Numbered from the stretch's first letter, positions 1 through 8,254 are shown. The stretch: DNA of 64,000 nucleotides from CAIWHR01 sp963726775 (GCA_963726775.1 CAVSDL010000015.1:62001-126000); one strand, 5' to 3'. The notes: generated by a model from the sequence alone, not told the origin. Translations and numbers: made by a program.

Positions 1-1
1 T

Positions 2-61
2 TCCACGGCGCTGGCCGCCGTAACGACGCCGCTGCTGGTGGCGCTGACGGCGCCGCCGTGA
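2..61 (+). CDS. C-terminal end of an unidentified membrane protein (partial)
   Basis: Only the last 19 codons and a TGA stop lie in the window. They encode a hydrophobic stretch rich in Ala, Leu, Thr and Val with one Pro in its middle, which reads like the last transmembrane helix of a transporter. Permeases of the auxin-efflux-carrier (AEC) family end in a similar helix, but 19 residues cannot establish the family. The gene lies upstream of folE with about 210 bases between them, in which I see no other gene. Confidence 0.35.
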   Translation, partial: STALAAVTTPLLVALTAPP

Positions 62-275
62 CCGCGCGATCGTGGGTCCGCCGCCGGAGTCGCCCGAAGC
101 CATCGCGGCTTTCCGGGCGCGCGAACGCGACAAATGGGACAATGATGCCAGCACCCGGCAGCGCGGATCGACCGGGATTCGCGGCAACCGCAAGGTGCCG
201 TCGCAGTCACGCCCGCAAACGCGAGCGTCATCCGCTGTCCGATGCCACCGTCGGCGCACGGCCGGGAGTCGTCAC

Positions 276-848
276 ATGCACGTGAACACCGAGAAGATAG
301 AAGCCCTGACCCGCGACCTGCTGCTTGCCATCGGCGAGGATCCCGACCGGGAAGGATTGAGCGGGACTCCGCACCGGGTCGCCGAGGCGATGGCGTTCCT
401 GACGTCCGGCTACCGCGCCGACCCGGTGAAGCTGATCAACGGAGCGATCTTCACGCAGGAAACCAACAGCATGGTCATCGTGAAGGACATCGAGCTCTAC
501 AGCCTTTGCGAGCACCACATGCTGCCGTTCTTCGGCCGCTGCCACATCGGCTACATTCCGAACGGCCGCGTCTTCGGACTGAGCAAGCTGGCGCGGCTGG
601 TCGACATGTATGCGCGCCGGCTGCAGTTGCAGGAGCGGCTGACCGAGCAGATCTCCCGCGCGATCATGGAATCGGTCGACGCGAAGGGTGTCGGAGTGAT
701 GATCGAGGCGCGCCATCTCTGCATGATGATGCGCGGCGTCGAAAAGCAGAATTCGGTGATGGTGACTTCCTCGGTGCTCGGGACGTTTCGCGACTCGGTG
801 GCGACGCGCGAGGAGTTTCTCGCGCTGATCGGCCACCGCGCGACCTGA
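276..848 (+). CDS. folE: GTP cyclohydrolase I
   Basis: FolE converts GTP to 7,8-dihydroneopterin triphosphate, the first step of tetrahydrofolate (and other pterin) synthesis, in the cytoplasm. The product is 190 residues, close to the usual size of the short bacterial form. The zinc ligands are visible: Cys78 and His81 in the CEHHMLPF motif and Cys149 in the HLCMMMRG motif. The reading frame stays open upstream to position 72, but the ATG at 276 is chosen because a GGGAG ribosome-binding site lies about ten bases before it and the family homology begins there. The S4-domain gene follows 7 bases after the stop and may be co-transcribed. A pterin dehydratase gene (phhB) lies far away at 38768. 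Confidence 0.95.
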   Translation: MHVNTEKIEALTRDLLLAIGEDPDREGLSGTPHRVAEAMAFLTSGYRADPVKLINGAIFTQETNSMVIVKDIELYSLCEHHMLPFFGRCHIGYIPNGRVFGLSKLARLVDMYARRLQLQERLTEQISRAIMESVDAKGVGVMIEARHLCMMMRGVEKQNSVMVTSSVLGTFRDSVATREEFLALIGHRAT

Positions 849-855
849 CGCGGCG

Positions 856-1086
856 ATGCGGCATCTCGAATTCCGGCTCGCCGGCGAGTACATCGACCTG
901 AACAACCTGTTGAAGGTGACTGGCGTGTCGACCAGTGGCGGCGCGGCCAAGGCGCTGGTCGCCAGCGGCGCGGTGACCGTGGACGGCCACGTCGAATTGC
1001 GCAAGACGTGCAAGATTCGCGCGGGCAGGATCGTGCGTGTCGGCGACGTGCGCATCGACGTCCACGGCGCGGACCCGGCGCCATGA
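856..1086 (+). CDS. S4-domain RNA-binding protein, YbcJ-like
   Basis: This 76-residue protein is essentially one S4 RNA-binding domain: an N-terminal segment of about 13 residues, then the helix-turn motif with Leu-Leu-Lys, Ser-Gly-Gly-Ala-Ala-Lys and Ala-Ser-Gly-Ala-Val, then the Val-Asp-Gly strand and a basic Arg-Lys-Thr-Cys-Lys stretch. The arrangement matches the YbcJ group of small ribosome-associated or RNA-binding S4 proteins. The exact RNA target is unknown. It lies between folE and yaeQ on the same strand with gaps of a few bases, which suggests one operon. Confidence 0.8.
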   Translation: MRHLEFRLAGEYIDLNNLLKVTGVSTSGGAAKALVASGAVTVDGHVELRKTCKIRAGRIVRVGDVRIDVHGADPAP

Positions 1087-1090
1087 TCCG

Positions 1091-1642
1091 ATGGCGCTGA
1101 AGTCGACGATCTTCAAGGCGGGTCTGCGGGTCGCCGACATGGACCGCGGCTATTATGCGGACCATGCGCTGACGATCGCCCGGCATCCCTCGGAGACCGA
1201 CGAGCGGATGATGCTGCGTGTGCTGGCGTTCGCGTTGCACGCCAACGATGCCCTGGCGTTCGCCAACGGCATTTCCGGCGACGACGAGCCGGACCTGTGG
1301 CAGCGCGATCTGACGGGTGCCATCCTGCTGTGGATCGACGTCGGCCAGCCCGATGAAAAGCTCGTGCGCCGTGCCTGCGGCCGCGCGCGCGACGTCGTCG
1401 TCTACACCTACGGCCGCGGCGCCGACCTCTGGTGGAGCCGCGCCGGCCCCGATCTCGCGCGGGTACGGAATCTGTCGGTGATCGGCGTGCCGGTGGCGAC
1501 GACCCAGGCACTGGCAAAGCTGGCACGCCGCACGATGCAGCTCCAATGCACGATTCAGGACGGGCACGTATGGCTCTCCGACGAGGACGCCGTCGTCGAA
1601 GTGATCCCGAACCCCGTGCGGACGCCCGTGCCCGCCTCGTGA
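1091..1642 (+). CDS. yaeQ: YaeQ family protein
   Basis: The 183-residue product matches the YaeQ family from end to end: it begins with the MALKSTIFKA segment and continues with the YYADHALTIARHPSE and MMLRVLAFALHA blocks that define the family, followed by the WIDVGQPDE region. YaeQ proteins have a nuclease-like (PD-(D/E)XK) fold; the E. coli protein was linked genetically to haemolysin expression, but the biochemical role is unsettled. ATG at 1091 is used because the family N-terminus starts there; the stop of the S4 gene is only 4 bases upstream, so translation is probably coupled. Confidence 0.9.
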   Translation: MALKSTIFKAGLRVADMDRGYYADHALTIARHPSETDERMMLRVLAFALHANDALAFANGISGDDEPDLWQRDLTGAILLWIDVGQPDEKLVRRACGRARDVVVYTYGRGADLWWSRAGPDLARVRNLSVIGVPVATTQALAKLARRTMQLQCTIQDGHVWLSDEDAVVEVIPNPVRTPVPAS

Positions 1643-1646
1643 CGTC

Positions 1647-1655
1647 TGTTATACT
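1647..1655 (+). promoter_or_regulatory. Extended -10 promoter element before rhlE
   Basis: TATACT at 1650-1655 is preceded by TGT, giving the TGn extension of a sigma-70 extended -10 promoter. No good -35 box is seen at the usual spacing, as is allowed for extended -10 promoters. Transcription from here would leave an untranslated leader of more than 100 bases before the rhlE start at 1776. Long leaders are common for cold-inducible helicase mRNAs, so cold control is a possibility, not something seen directly. Confidence 0.45.
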
Positions 1656-1775
1656 GCGACTACGCGGCACATTGACCAGTCCCCCTGCCGCCGTCGGTTC
1701 CGACGCTCCCCCTATCCGTTAGCCTGCGACTGGCGCCCTACCCGGCGACAGGCCGATCGTTTTCCGAAAGCTGTC

Positions 1776-3260
1776 ATGTCATTTTCCAAGCTCGGCTTGT
1801 CCGAGGAACTGGTTCGCGCGGTCGCCGAACAGGGCTACACCACGCCGACGCCCATTCAGGTACAGGCGATTCCCGCCGTGCTGGCGGGCGGCGACCTGCT
1901 GGCCGGCGCCCAGACCGGCACGGGCAAGACCGCCGGGTTCGTCCTGCCGATCCTGCAGCGGCTTTCGACACGCCCGGCGCCCAGGACGGAGAACGGGCGC
2001 AAACCCGTCCGCACGCTGATCCTGACGCCCACCCGCGAACTCGCCGCGCAGGTCGAGGAGAGCGTCCGTGTCTACGGCAAGTATTCGAAGCAGACATCGA
2101 TGGTCGTCTACGGCGGCGTCGGGATCAACCCGCAGATCACGCAGCTGAAACGCGGCGTCGACATCCTGGTCGCGACCCCGGGTCGCCTGCTCGACCATCA
2201 CCAGCAGCGGACCGTCGACCTGTCGCACGTCGAGATCCTGGTGCTCGACGAAGCCGACCGGATGCTGGACATGGGCTTCATCCGCGACATCAAGCGGATC
2301 CTCGCGCAACTACCAAAGCGGCGGCAGAACCTGCTGTTCTCGGCCACGTTTTCCGACGAGATCAAGGCGCTGGCCGACAGCCTGCTCAACGCGCCGGCGA
2401 TGATCGAGGTCGCGCGCCGCAATTCGACGGTCGAGATCATCACGCAGAAAGTCCATCCCGTGGACCGCGAACGGAAGCGCGAACTGCTCGCGCATCTGAT
2501 CGGCACGAACCGCTGGCACCAGGTGCTGGTGTTCACGCGCACCAAGCACGGCGCCAACAAGCTCGCCGAGCAGCTCAACAAGGACGGCATCACCGCGCTC
2601 GCGATTCACGGCAACAAGAGCCAGGGCGCGCGCACGCGGGCGCTCGCGGAGTTCAAGGAAGGGAGCCTGCAGGTGCTGTGCGCCACCGATATCGCGGCAC
2701 GCGGCATCGACATCGACCAGTTGCCGCACGTCGTCAATTACGATCTGCCGAACGTCCCCGAGGACTACGTGCACCGGATCGGCCGCACGGGACGCGCCGG
2801 CGCCACCGGAGAGGCGATATCGCTGGTCTGCGTCGATGAGCACGAATTCCTGCGCGACATCGAGAAGCTCATCAAGTGCGCCATTCCGCGCGAGGTCGTC
2901 GCCGGCTTCGAACCCGATCCTCACGCCAGGGCCGAACCGATCCTGCAGCGGCAGGGTCGTGGTACGCACGCGGGCCAGGGACGCGGGCAGCAGCGCAACA
3001 GCGGATCTACGCCACAGTCCCGGGGCAAGGCAGGTGGCGGTAGTCACACGCACGCGCGAGGCGCCGCGGGTGGACCGCGGACCCCGACGCGGCCGCACTC
3101 GAGTGCCGCGGCGAAGCCGGCGCAGGGGCGGTCACCGCAGGGAGCCCCGCGAACGGCACCTGCCGCACGCCCCGCCACGCCCGGGACGGGAGCACCCAGG
3201 TCCGCGGCGCCCGCGACCAAGACCGCCGTGGTACATCGCTTCGGCGGACGAAACCGCTGA
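1776..3260 (+). CDS. rhlE: DEAD-box ATP-dependent RNA helicase, RhlE type
   Basis: This is a 494-residue RNA helicase that unwinds RNA during ribosome assembly or mRNA turnover. All core motifs are visible: the Q motif (TPTPIQ, around residue 23), Walker A AQTGTGKT at 45-52, PTREL, DEAD at 158-161, SAT, and motif VI HRIGRTGR. The catalytic core ends near residue 380. A long low-complexity tail of about 110 residues follows, rich in Gly, Arg, Gln, Pro and Ala, as in RhlE proteins, which use such tails for RNA binding. A probable extended -10 promoter lies at 1647-1655. It is transcribed alone or with the small basic protein downstream. Confidence 0.93.
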   Translation: MSFSKLGLSEELVRAVAEQGYTTPTPIQVQAIPAVLAGGDLLAGAQTGTGKTAGFVLPILQRLSTRPAPRTENGRKPVRTLILTPTRELAAQVEESVRVYGKYSKQTSMVVYGGVGINPQITQLKRGVDILVATPGRLLDHHQQRTVDLSHVEILVLDEADRMLDMGFIRDIKRILAQLPKRRQNLLFSATFSDEIKALADSLLNAPAMIEVARRNSTVEIITQKVHPVDRERKRELLAHLIGTNRWHQVLVFTRTKHGANKLAEQLNKDGITALAIHGNKSQGARTRALAEFKEGSLQVLCATDIAARGIDIDQLPHVVNYDLPNVPEDYVHRIGRTGRAGATGEAISLVCVDEHEFLRDIEKLIKCAIPREVVAGFEPDPHARAEPILQRQGRGTHAGQGRGQQRNSGSTPQSRGKAGGGSHTHARGAAGGPRTPTRPHSSAAAKPAQGRSPQGAPRTAPAARPATPGTGAPRSAAPATKTAVVHRFGGRNR

Positions 3261-3444
3261 CTCGCCGACCGCTGCGCCGCGCGGGCGGAATGTCCACCGC
3301 CCTTCGTCCGGGTGGCAAAAAGGCGGCAACTGGAAAACAATGGCGGTCAGCGAGCGATCCGCAGGCCCTGCAATCGGCGGTCAGACAACCGCACCGGCGC
3401 GCGGCACGGAGCGCCCCAACCGGACGACACACGAGGACGACATC

Positions 3445-3600
3445 ATGGCGAAGAACAAGGGTGGCGGTAGCTTCAAGGGCCACAATGCGAAGACCGGCAC
3501 GTTCCAGCCGATCCCTCCGACGCCGCAGACGCGCCGTCCGGTGGGCTCGCCGGTCATGCGCATCGCGCCGCGAGGGAAATCGGGCGCCAAGGGTCGCTGA
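3445..3600 (+). CDS. Small basic protein of unknown function (51 aa)
   Basis: A 51-residue ORF starts at ATG 3445 with a GAGGA ribosome-binding site about nine bases upstream. The protein is rich in Lys, Arg, Gly, Pro and Ser, has no acidic residues to speak of, no cysteine and no membrane segment, so it should be disordered and positively charged, as nucleic-acid or ribosome-binding peptides are. It starts with a Lys/Gly-rich segment and ends RGKSGAKGR. I do not recognise a family. It follows rhlE by about 185 bases on the same strand. The good ribosome-binding site is the main support. Confidence 0.55.
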   Translation: MAKNKGGGSFKGHNAKTGTFQPIPPTPQTRRPVGSPVMRIAPRGKSGAKGR

Positions 3601-3687
3601 TAACGCCTGCGCGCGACGGCCGGCGGACAAATCCGCAGTGCGCGCCACCGCGCGCGGCCGCCGGTGCACGCGAGGCGCGCCGCCCTG

Positions 3688-4620
3688 CTACGCCTCGAGA
3701 TGCTGGAAGAGCACCGACGAGAGGTAGCGTTCGCCGAACGACGGGATGATCACGACGAAGAGCTTGCCCTGGCTTTCCGGTCGCTTCGCCACTTCCAGCG
3801 CGGCCCACACCGCAGCGCCGGACGATATGCCGACGAGGAGCCCCTCTTCCATCGCCATGCGGCGCGCGATGGCGAGAGCGTCGTCGTTCTTGACCCGCAC
3901 GACTTCGTCATAGATCTTGGTGTTGAGGATCGCGGGAATGAACCCGGCACCGATGCCCTGTATCGGGTGCGGCCCCTTCGTCCCGCCGGAAAGTACCGGC
4001 GACGCGTCGGGTTCCACGGCAATCATCTTCAATCCGGGCTTGCGCGCCTTCAGCACCTCGCCGACTCCGGTGATCGTCCCGCCGGTACCGATGCCGGACA
4101 CGACGGCATCCACCGTTCCATCGGTGTCCCGCCAGATCTCCTCGGCGGTCGTCGTGCGGTGGATCTCCGGATTGGCCGGATTCTCGAATTGCTGGGGAAT
4201 GAAGTATCGGGAATCGGACGCGGCCATCGCCTTCGCCCTGTTGATCGCGCCGGTCATGCCCTCCGGTCCCGGCGTGAGGATCAGTTCGGCTCCATAAGCC
4301 TTGAGCAGCAGCCGGCGCTCGCGGCTCATGGTTTCCGGCATGGTGAACGCGCATTTGATGCCGCGCGCCGCGCAGACCATCGCGAGCCCGATGCCGGTAT
4401 TGCCGGATGTCGGCTCGAGCACAATCGTGTCGCGCCCGATCTTGCCCGTCGCCTGGGCCGCGTCGATCATCGCGACGGCAATGCGGTCCTTCACGCTGTG
4501 CGCCGGGTTGTAGAACTCGAGCTTCGCGACGAGGGTCGCGCGCACACCGGCAGCGAGCTTGTTGATTCGGACCAGCGGCGTGTTGCCGATGAGGTCGGTG
4601 ACATTGCTGGCGATGCGCAT
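3688..4620 (-). CDS. cysK: Cysteine synthase (O-acetylserine sulfhydrylase A)
   Basis: CysK makes L-cysteine from O-acetylserine and sulfide using pyridoxal phosphate. The 310-residue product has the usual CysK length and motifs: the PLP lysine is Lys44 in NPAHSVKDRI, the substrate loop is EPTSGNTGIG, and the phosphate-binding loop is GIGTGGTITG. The frame is open far upstream, but ATG 4620 is the true start: GGGGAGAAAGCG precedes it as ribosome-binding site and the family N-terminus (MRIASNVTDLIGNTPLVRI) begins there. A possible -10 box, TATACT, lies on the minus strand at 4655-4660. It is divergent from the unknown gene at 4741. Confidence 0.95.
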   Translation of the reverse strand: MRIASNVTDLIGNTPLVRINKLAAGVRATLVAKLEFYNPAHSVKDRIAVAMIDAAQATGKIGRDTIVLEPTSGNTGIGLAMVCAARGIKCAFTMPETMSRERRLLLKAYGAELILTPGPEGMTGAINRAKAMAASDSRYFIPQQFENPANPEIHRTTTAEEIWRDTDGTVDAVVSGIGTGGTITGVGEVLKARKPGLKMIAVEPDASPVLSGGTKGPHPIQGIGAGFIPAILNTKIYDEVVRVKNDDALAIARRMAMEEGLLVGISSGAAVWAALEVAKRPESQGKLFVVIIPSFGERYLSSVLFQHLEA

Positions 4621-4654
4621 CGCTTTCTCCCCGGATCGTGACCCAAAGCCGGTA

Positions 4655-4660
4655 AGTATA
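4655..4660 (-). promoter_or_regulatory. Candidate -10 box for cysK
   Basis: On the minus strand this reads TATACT, 35 bases upstream of the cysK start. No convincing -35 hexamer is seen at 16-18 bases spacing. It shares a short divergent region with the TAGAAT box of the gene on the other strand. Confidence 0.35.
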
Positions 4661-4724
4661 GCGGTTTGCCGTCGGTCGCGGTCACGCTTGGGCCGGCGTG
4701 CCGGCGACTCGTGAACCGATCGGC

Positions 4725-4730
4725 TAGAAT
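4725..4730 (+). promoter_or_regulatory. Candidate -10 box (TAGAAT) just before the gene at 4741
   Basis: TAGAAT at 4725-4730 would place the transcription start near 4737. That is only a few bases before GTG 4741, so the mRNA of the downstream gene could be leaderless. The same GCTAGAAT string occurs at 6551-6558 before the SET-domain gene. Confidence 0.35.
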
Positions 4731-4740
4731 CCGCGGCATC

Positions 4741-6459
4741 GTGACCTCCCCTCCGGCTCTCGGCCTCGGCGACGTCGACGCGCTGCGGTCGGCCGCCACG
4801 CGCTTTGGCGCCGGCAACCGCAAGCGCAAGGCCGCGTTGCTGCGCGATGGCGCCGCGCGCCCGATCGAGAACAGCGACGTCCTTGTCGCCTGGCACGATT
4901 GCCTGCTGTTCCTGCTTGCCTACCCGGAGACCCGGGCGCTGCGCGATGCTGCCCGGGTCGAGCTGCGGCGCGTGGCCGCGGTCGCGCGGACGATCGCCGC
5001 CGACGGGCCTGCCCGCCTGCGCAGGACGCTCGTCGGAAAGGGTATCGCGTGGTCCGAGGTCACGATCAACTTCGGTTGGGACATCGCGCGCTGGCTGGTC
5101 GAGCGGTTTCCCCGGCACGGTGAAATCGATTCGTTCGGCGACGATGGCCTGCCGCTGCCGGAGGTCATGCAAAGCGCGCTGTCGCCGATCGAGTTCGAGC
5201 TGACCGCGACCGACGACCCCGGCGAGGCGTTCCTCGAGTCCGCGTGCGGCAGCCACCGCGGGTCGAAGCTCGCGTGGCTCGTCCGCCATTTCGAACGCCT
5301 GCCGTGTTCGGACGCGTTGCGGGAGCACCTGTTCGACGCCGTGAAACCGTTCGTCACGATCCGCCCGGGAGGTTCGATGCTTTCGCGCACGTTCGTGCGC
5401 GGGCTGCCGTCGCGGACGTACTGCCATCGTGACGGCCTCATCCGCAGTGCGGACCTGGCGGCGCTCCTGTGCGAGCCGCTGCCGCCCGCGCGGCGGCTAT
5501 CGCGACGCGAGCGCCTCCATATCGTCGACGCAGGGCGCGCCATGCTGGCCGCGCTCGGCCGCGAGACCGACGCGATTGCGCTCGCGTATCCGGAGGGCGT
5601 TGCCTGGCACGACGTCGGCCGCGGCGTCGCCATCGCGCTCTACACGATGCGCCCGGACCGCCGCGGTCCGCTCGATTCGCACATCGGCATGATGATCTTC
5701 AAGAACGGCCTCCCGGTAGGTTACGGCGGCGGCTGGCCGTTCCTCGGCACCTGCCGCATCGGTGTCAATATCTTCGAACCCTATCGCGGCGGCGAGTCGG
5801 CATTTCTCTTCGGTCAGGTGTTGCGGGTCTATCGCCAGCGGTTCGACGTCGCGCGCTTCATCGCGGAACCGTCGCAGTTCGGCGGCGGCAACAAGGAAGG
5901 ACTCCGATCCGGCGCGTTCTGGTTCTACTACCGCCTGGGCTTTCGGCCCGTCGAGGCGCGCGCGGCAGCCCTCGCGGGCCGCGAATTTGCCCGGATGCAG
6001 GCGGAGCCCGGCTACCGGACGCCCCTTCCGGTGCTGCGCCGCTTCACCGGTTTCGATATCGAACTGTGCCTTGACGGCAACGACCGCGACAACGGCCGCG
6101 GTGCAGCCTGCGAACCGGCGGACCTCAGCATCGCCGTCACCGAATGGATCGGCACGCGTTTCGCCGGCGATCGCGCGGCGGCCGAACGGGCCGCCACGCG
6201 CGTGACGGCCCGCGCACTCGGCGTGAAGGACATGGCCCGGTGGCGGGCGTCGGAGCGCAGCGCATTCCGCGCGCTGGCCTTGCTTTTCGCGCAGATTCCC
6301 GGACTGGCCCGCTGGCCGGCCGGCGACAAGCGCGTACTGGTCGCATTGATGCGTGCCAAGGGCGGGGATGAGTACCGTTTTCACGCCCTGCTCCGGCGCT
6401 CCGGGCCACTGCGTGCCGTCCTGGCGACGCTGGCAGCCGGAAATGCCCGCGACACGTAG
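4741..6459 (+). CDS. Unknown protein with GNAT-acetyltransferase-like core (572 aa)
   Basis: I do not recognise a named family. Residues 1-250 look mostly helical and basic. From about residue 285 to 420 the pattern resembles a GNAT N-acetyltransferase: a Gly-rich turn (GLPVGYGGGWP), the strand GVNIFEPYRGG followed by a helix where acetyl-CoA would bind, then GSG-like GGGNKEGLRSG, FWFYYRLGFRPV, the typical late GNAT strand-helix with a Tyr and Gly-Phe-Arg-Pro. The rest (430-572) is helical and includes a possible TPR-like or regulatory end. The frame is open to 4666, but GTG 4741 is preferred because a TAGAAT -10 box lies between the two; no ribosome-binding site precedes the GTG. SET-domain and esterase genes follow on the same strand. 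Confidence 0.7.
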   Translation: MTSPPALGLGDVDALRSAATRFGAGNRKRKAALLRDGAARPIENSDVLVAWHDCLLFLLAYPETRALRDAARVELRRVAAVARTIAADGPARLRRTLVGKGIAWSEVTINFGWDIARWLVERFPRHGEIDSFGDDGLPLPEVMQSALSPIEFELTATDDPGEAFLESACGSHRGSKLAWLVRHFERLPCSDALREHLFDAVKPFVTIRPGGSMLSRTFVRGLPSRTYCHRDGLIRSADLAALLCEPLPPARRLSRRERLHIVDAGRAMLAALGRETDAIALAYPEGVAWHDVGRGVAIALYTMRPDRRGPLDSHIGMMIFKNGLPVGYGGGWPFLGTCRIGVNIFEPYRGGESAFLFGQVLRVYRQRFDVARFIAEPSQFGGGNKEGLRSGAFWFYYRLGFRPVEARAAALAGREFARMQAEPGYRTPLPVLRRFTGFDIELCLDGNDRDNGRGAACEPADLSIAVTEWIGTRFAGDRAAAERAATRVTARALGVKDMARWRASERSAFRALALLFAQIPGLARWPAGDKRVLVALMRAKGGDEYRFHALLRRSGPLRAVLATLAAGNARDT

Positions 6460-6552
6460 TCCGTGGATCGCCGTGACGCGTGATCGGCGCAGGTACCGCG
6501 CGGCCCGTTCGAGGACGGCTGCCGCCCCGGATCGACGAGCGCATTCGTGCGC

Positions 6553-6558
6553 TAGAAT
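6553..6558 (+). promoter_or_regulatory. Candidate -10 box (TAGAAT) before the SET-domain gene
   Basis: TAGAAT is found 63 bases upstream of the ATG at 6621, in the same GCTAGAAT context as the box at 4725. The -35 region is not convincing. Confidence 0.35.
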
Positions 6559-6620
6559 GCCGGCGGACGCGACCCGGGGTCGTACGAACGGTTCGGGCCT
6601 TTGATCCTTTGCTGCGTGCG

Positions 6621-7088
6621 ATGCCCATGCCCTCGAAAACACCCGCCTATATCGTCCGCCGCTCCGGCATTCACGGCCGTGGCGTCTTCGCCGCGCGCAA
6701 GATACGCAAGGGAACCACGATCATCGAGTACCGCGGCGATCGCACGACCTGGGCGATCGCCAGCCGCCGGCCCGACAGCGACCCGGAAAATCCGCACCAC
6801 ACGTTCATATTCGAGCTCTCCGATGGCGACGTGATCGATGCCGGCTGCCGCGGAAACGCCGCGCGCTGGATCAACCACTCCTGCGATCCCAACTGCGAAA
6901 CCTACGAGGACGACGACGGCCGCGTGTTCATCGAAGCGCGTCGCGGGATTCCGGCCGGCGAAGAAATAACCTACGACTATCGGCTGTCGCTCGCCGGCAG
7001 GATCAGCCGCAAGACGCGCGAGGCGTACGCGTGCCGCTGCGGCACCGGGCGCTGCCGCGGTTCGATGCTCGCCCGGATCCGACGCTAG
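6621..7088 (+). CDS. SET-domain protein lysine methyltransferase
   Basis: This 155-residue protein is a compact SET domain, the fold of eukaryotic histone lysine methyltransferases that use S-adenosylmethionine. Visible motifs: the GIHGRGVFA segment near the N-terminus (SAM-binding edge), RWINHSCDPNC (the NHSCDPN signature), GEEITYDY with the catalytic Tyr, and a post-SET-like CRCGTGRCRG at the C-terminus, where three cysteines could bind zinc with the Cys of NHSC. Bacterial SET proteins methylate ribosomal or DNA-binding proteins or are secreted effectors; no export signal is seen here, so a cytoplasmic target is likelier. A second in-frame ATG at 6627 is an alternative start. Confidence 0.88.
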   Translation: MPMPSKTPAYIVRRSGIHGRGVFAARKIRKGTTIIEYRGDRTTWAIASRRPDSDPENPHHTFIFELSDGDVIDAGCRGNAARWINHSCDPNCETYEDDDGRVFIEARRGIPAGEEITYDYRLSLAGRISRKTREAYACRCGTGRCRGSMLARIRR

Positions 7089-7126
7089 CGGCCGCCTGGC
7101 GCACATCCCCCAACGAGAGATCCACG

Positions 7127-8245
7127 ATGGCCCGCAAGCGCCTGATCCCGTCCCCCGGCACGCTGGTCGTCGGCGAGCACACGTCGGCGATCCTCGCCGA
7201 CAACCCGCTCGGCGACCCGCATGTACGCAAGCTTGCCGTGTGGCTGCCGTCGCAATACGACGAGAGTGCGCGCCATGGCCGAGGCCGGCGCTTTCCCGTC
7301 CTCTACGATCTGGTCGGTTTCACCGGGTCGGGGCTCGCCCATGTCGGCTGGAGACCGTTCGCCGAAAACGTCGCCGAGCGCGCCGCACGCCTCATCCAGG
7401 AAAGGAAGATGGGACCGGCCATTGTCGTGTTTCCGGACTGCTTCACCTGCCTGGGCGGCAACCAGTATGTCAATTCCTCCGCGATCGGCAACTACGCCGA
7501 TTACCTGACCAAGGAACTCATTCCGTTCGTCGACCGCGAATTCCGCACCCTGGCCTCGCGCGAGCATCGCGGCTGCTTCGGCAAGTCGTCCGGCGGCTAC
7601 GGCGCGATCATCCACGGCATGAAGTACGCAAAGCATTGGGGGGCGATCGCCGATCACTCGGGCGACGCCTATTTCGATTTCGTCTACCGGCACGACTGGC
7701 CGAACACGCTGAACGAGCTTGGCAAGTACCGCGACCCCAAACGCAAGGAAGGTCGCTATGACGCGATGGCCGAAGCCAGGACGCGCAAGGACCTCGCCGA
7801 AGGCTGTGACGACGGGCGCGTCAAGCGCTTCCTCGACGCGGTGTGGCGCAAGGAAAAGGTCTCGCCGGCCGAGGGCCACGCGATCATGAACATCTGCATG
7901 GCGGCAACCTACGATCCGGATCCGAAGGCGCCGCGGGGATTCCGTCTGCCGTTCAACCTCGAGACCGGCGAAATGATCGATGCGCGCTGGAAGATTTGGT
8001 TGAAGCACGACCCGATCCACCTGGTGGGCAGATACAGGGATTCGCTGAAATCGTTGCGCGGGATCTACATCGATTGCGGGTGGCGCGACCAGTATCACAT
8101 CCACTACGGTGCGCGGATTCTATCCGGGCGCCTCGCCGAGGCGGGCATCAGGCACACGTACGAAGAGTTCGACGACAACCACTCCGACATCGATTACCGC
8201 ATGGACGTGAGCCTGCCGTTCCTCTACCGGGCGCTCAAGCCGTAG
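7127..8245 (+). CDS. Alpha/beta-hydrolase, putative esterase (enterochelin esterase/esterase D superfamily)
   Basis: The 372-residue protein has the esterase family layout: an early strand KLAVWLPSQYD, a central RRFPVLYDLVGFTG strand-loop, and the nucleophile elbow GKSSGG with Ser154. His in the late DDNHSDIDYR motif completes the triad. It resembles the group of bacterial proteins annotated as putative esterase/Fes-like that cleave ester bonds of small acyl or siderophore-type substrates. No signal peptide is seen, so it should be cytoplasmic. ATG 7127 has CGAGAGA as ribosome-binding site. The gene starts 38 bases after the SET gene and may be in one transcript with it. The natural substrate cannot be read from the sequence. 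Confidence 0.82.
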   Translation: MARKRLIPSPGTLVVGEHTSAILADNPLGDPHVRKLAVWLPSQYDESARHGRGRRFPVLYDLVGFTGSGLAHVGWRPFAENVAERAARLIQERKMGPAIVVFPDCFTCLGGNQYVNSSAIGNYADYLTKELIPFVDREFRTLASREHRGCFGKSSGGYGAIIHGMKYAKHWGAIADHSGDAYFDFVYRHDWPNTLNELGKYRDPKRKEGRYDAMAEARTRKDLAEGCDDGRVKRFLDAVWRKEKVSPAEGHAIMNICMAATYDPDPKAPRGFRLPFNLETGEMIDARWKIWLKHDPIHLVGRYRDSLKSLRGIYIDCGWRDQYHIHYGARILSGRLAEAGIRHTYEEFDDNHSDIDYRMDVSLPFLYRALKP

Positions 8246-8254
8246 GAGCGCGTC

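Noticed and set aside
3261..3444. Small hairpin (CCACC ... GGGTGG) after rhlE as a terminator
   Set aside because: The stem is short and imperfect and no T-run follows.
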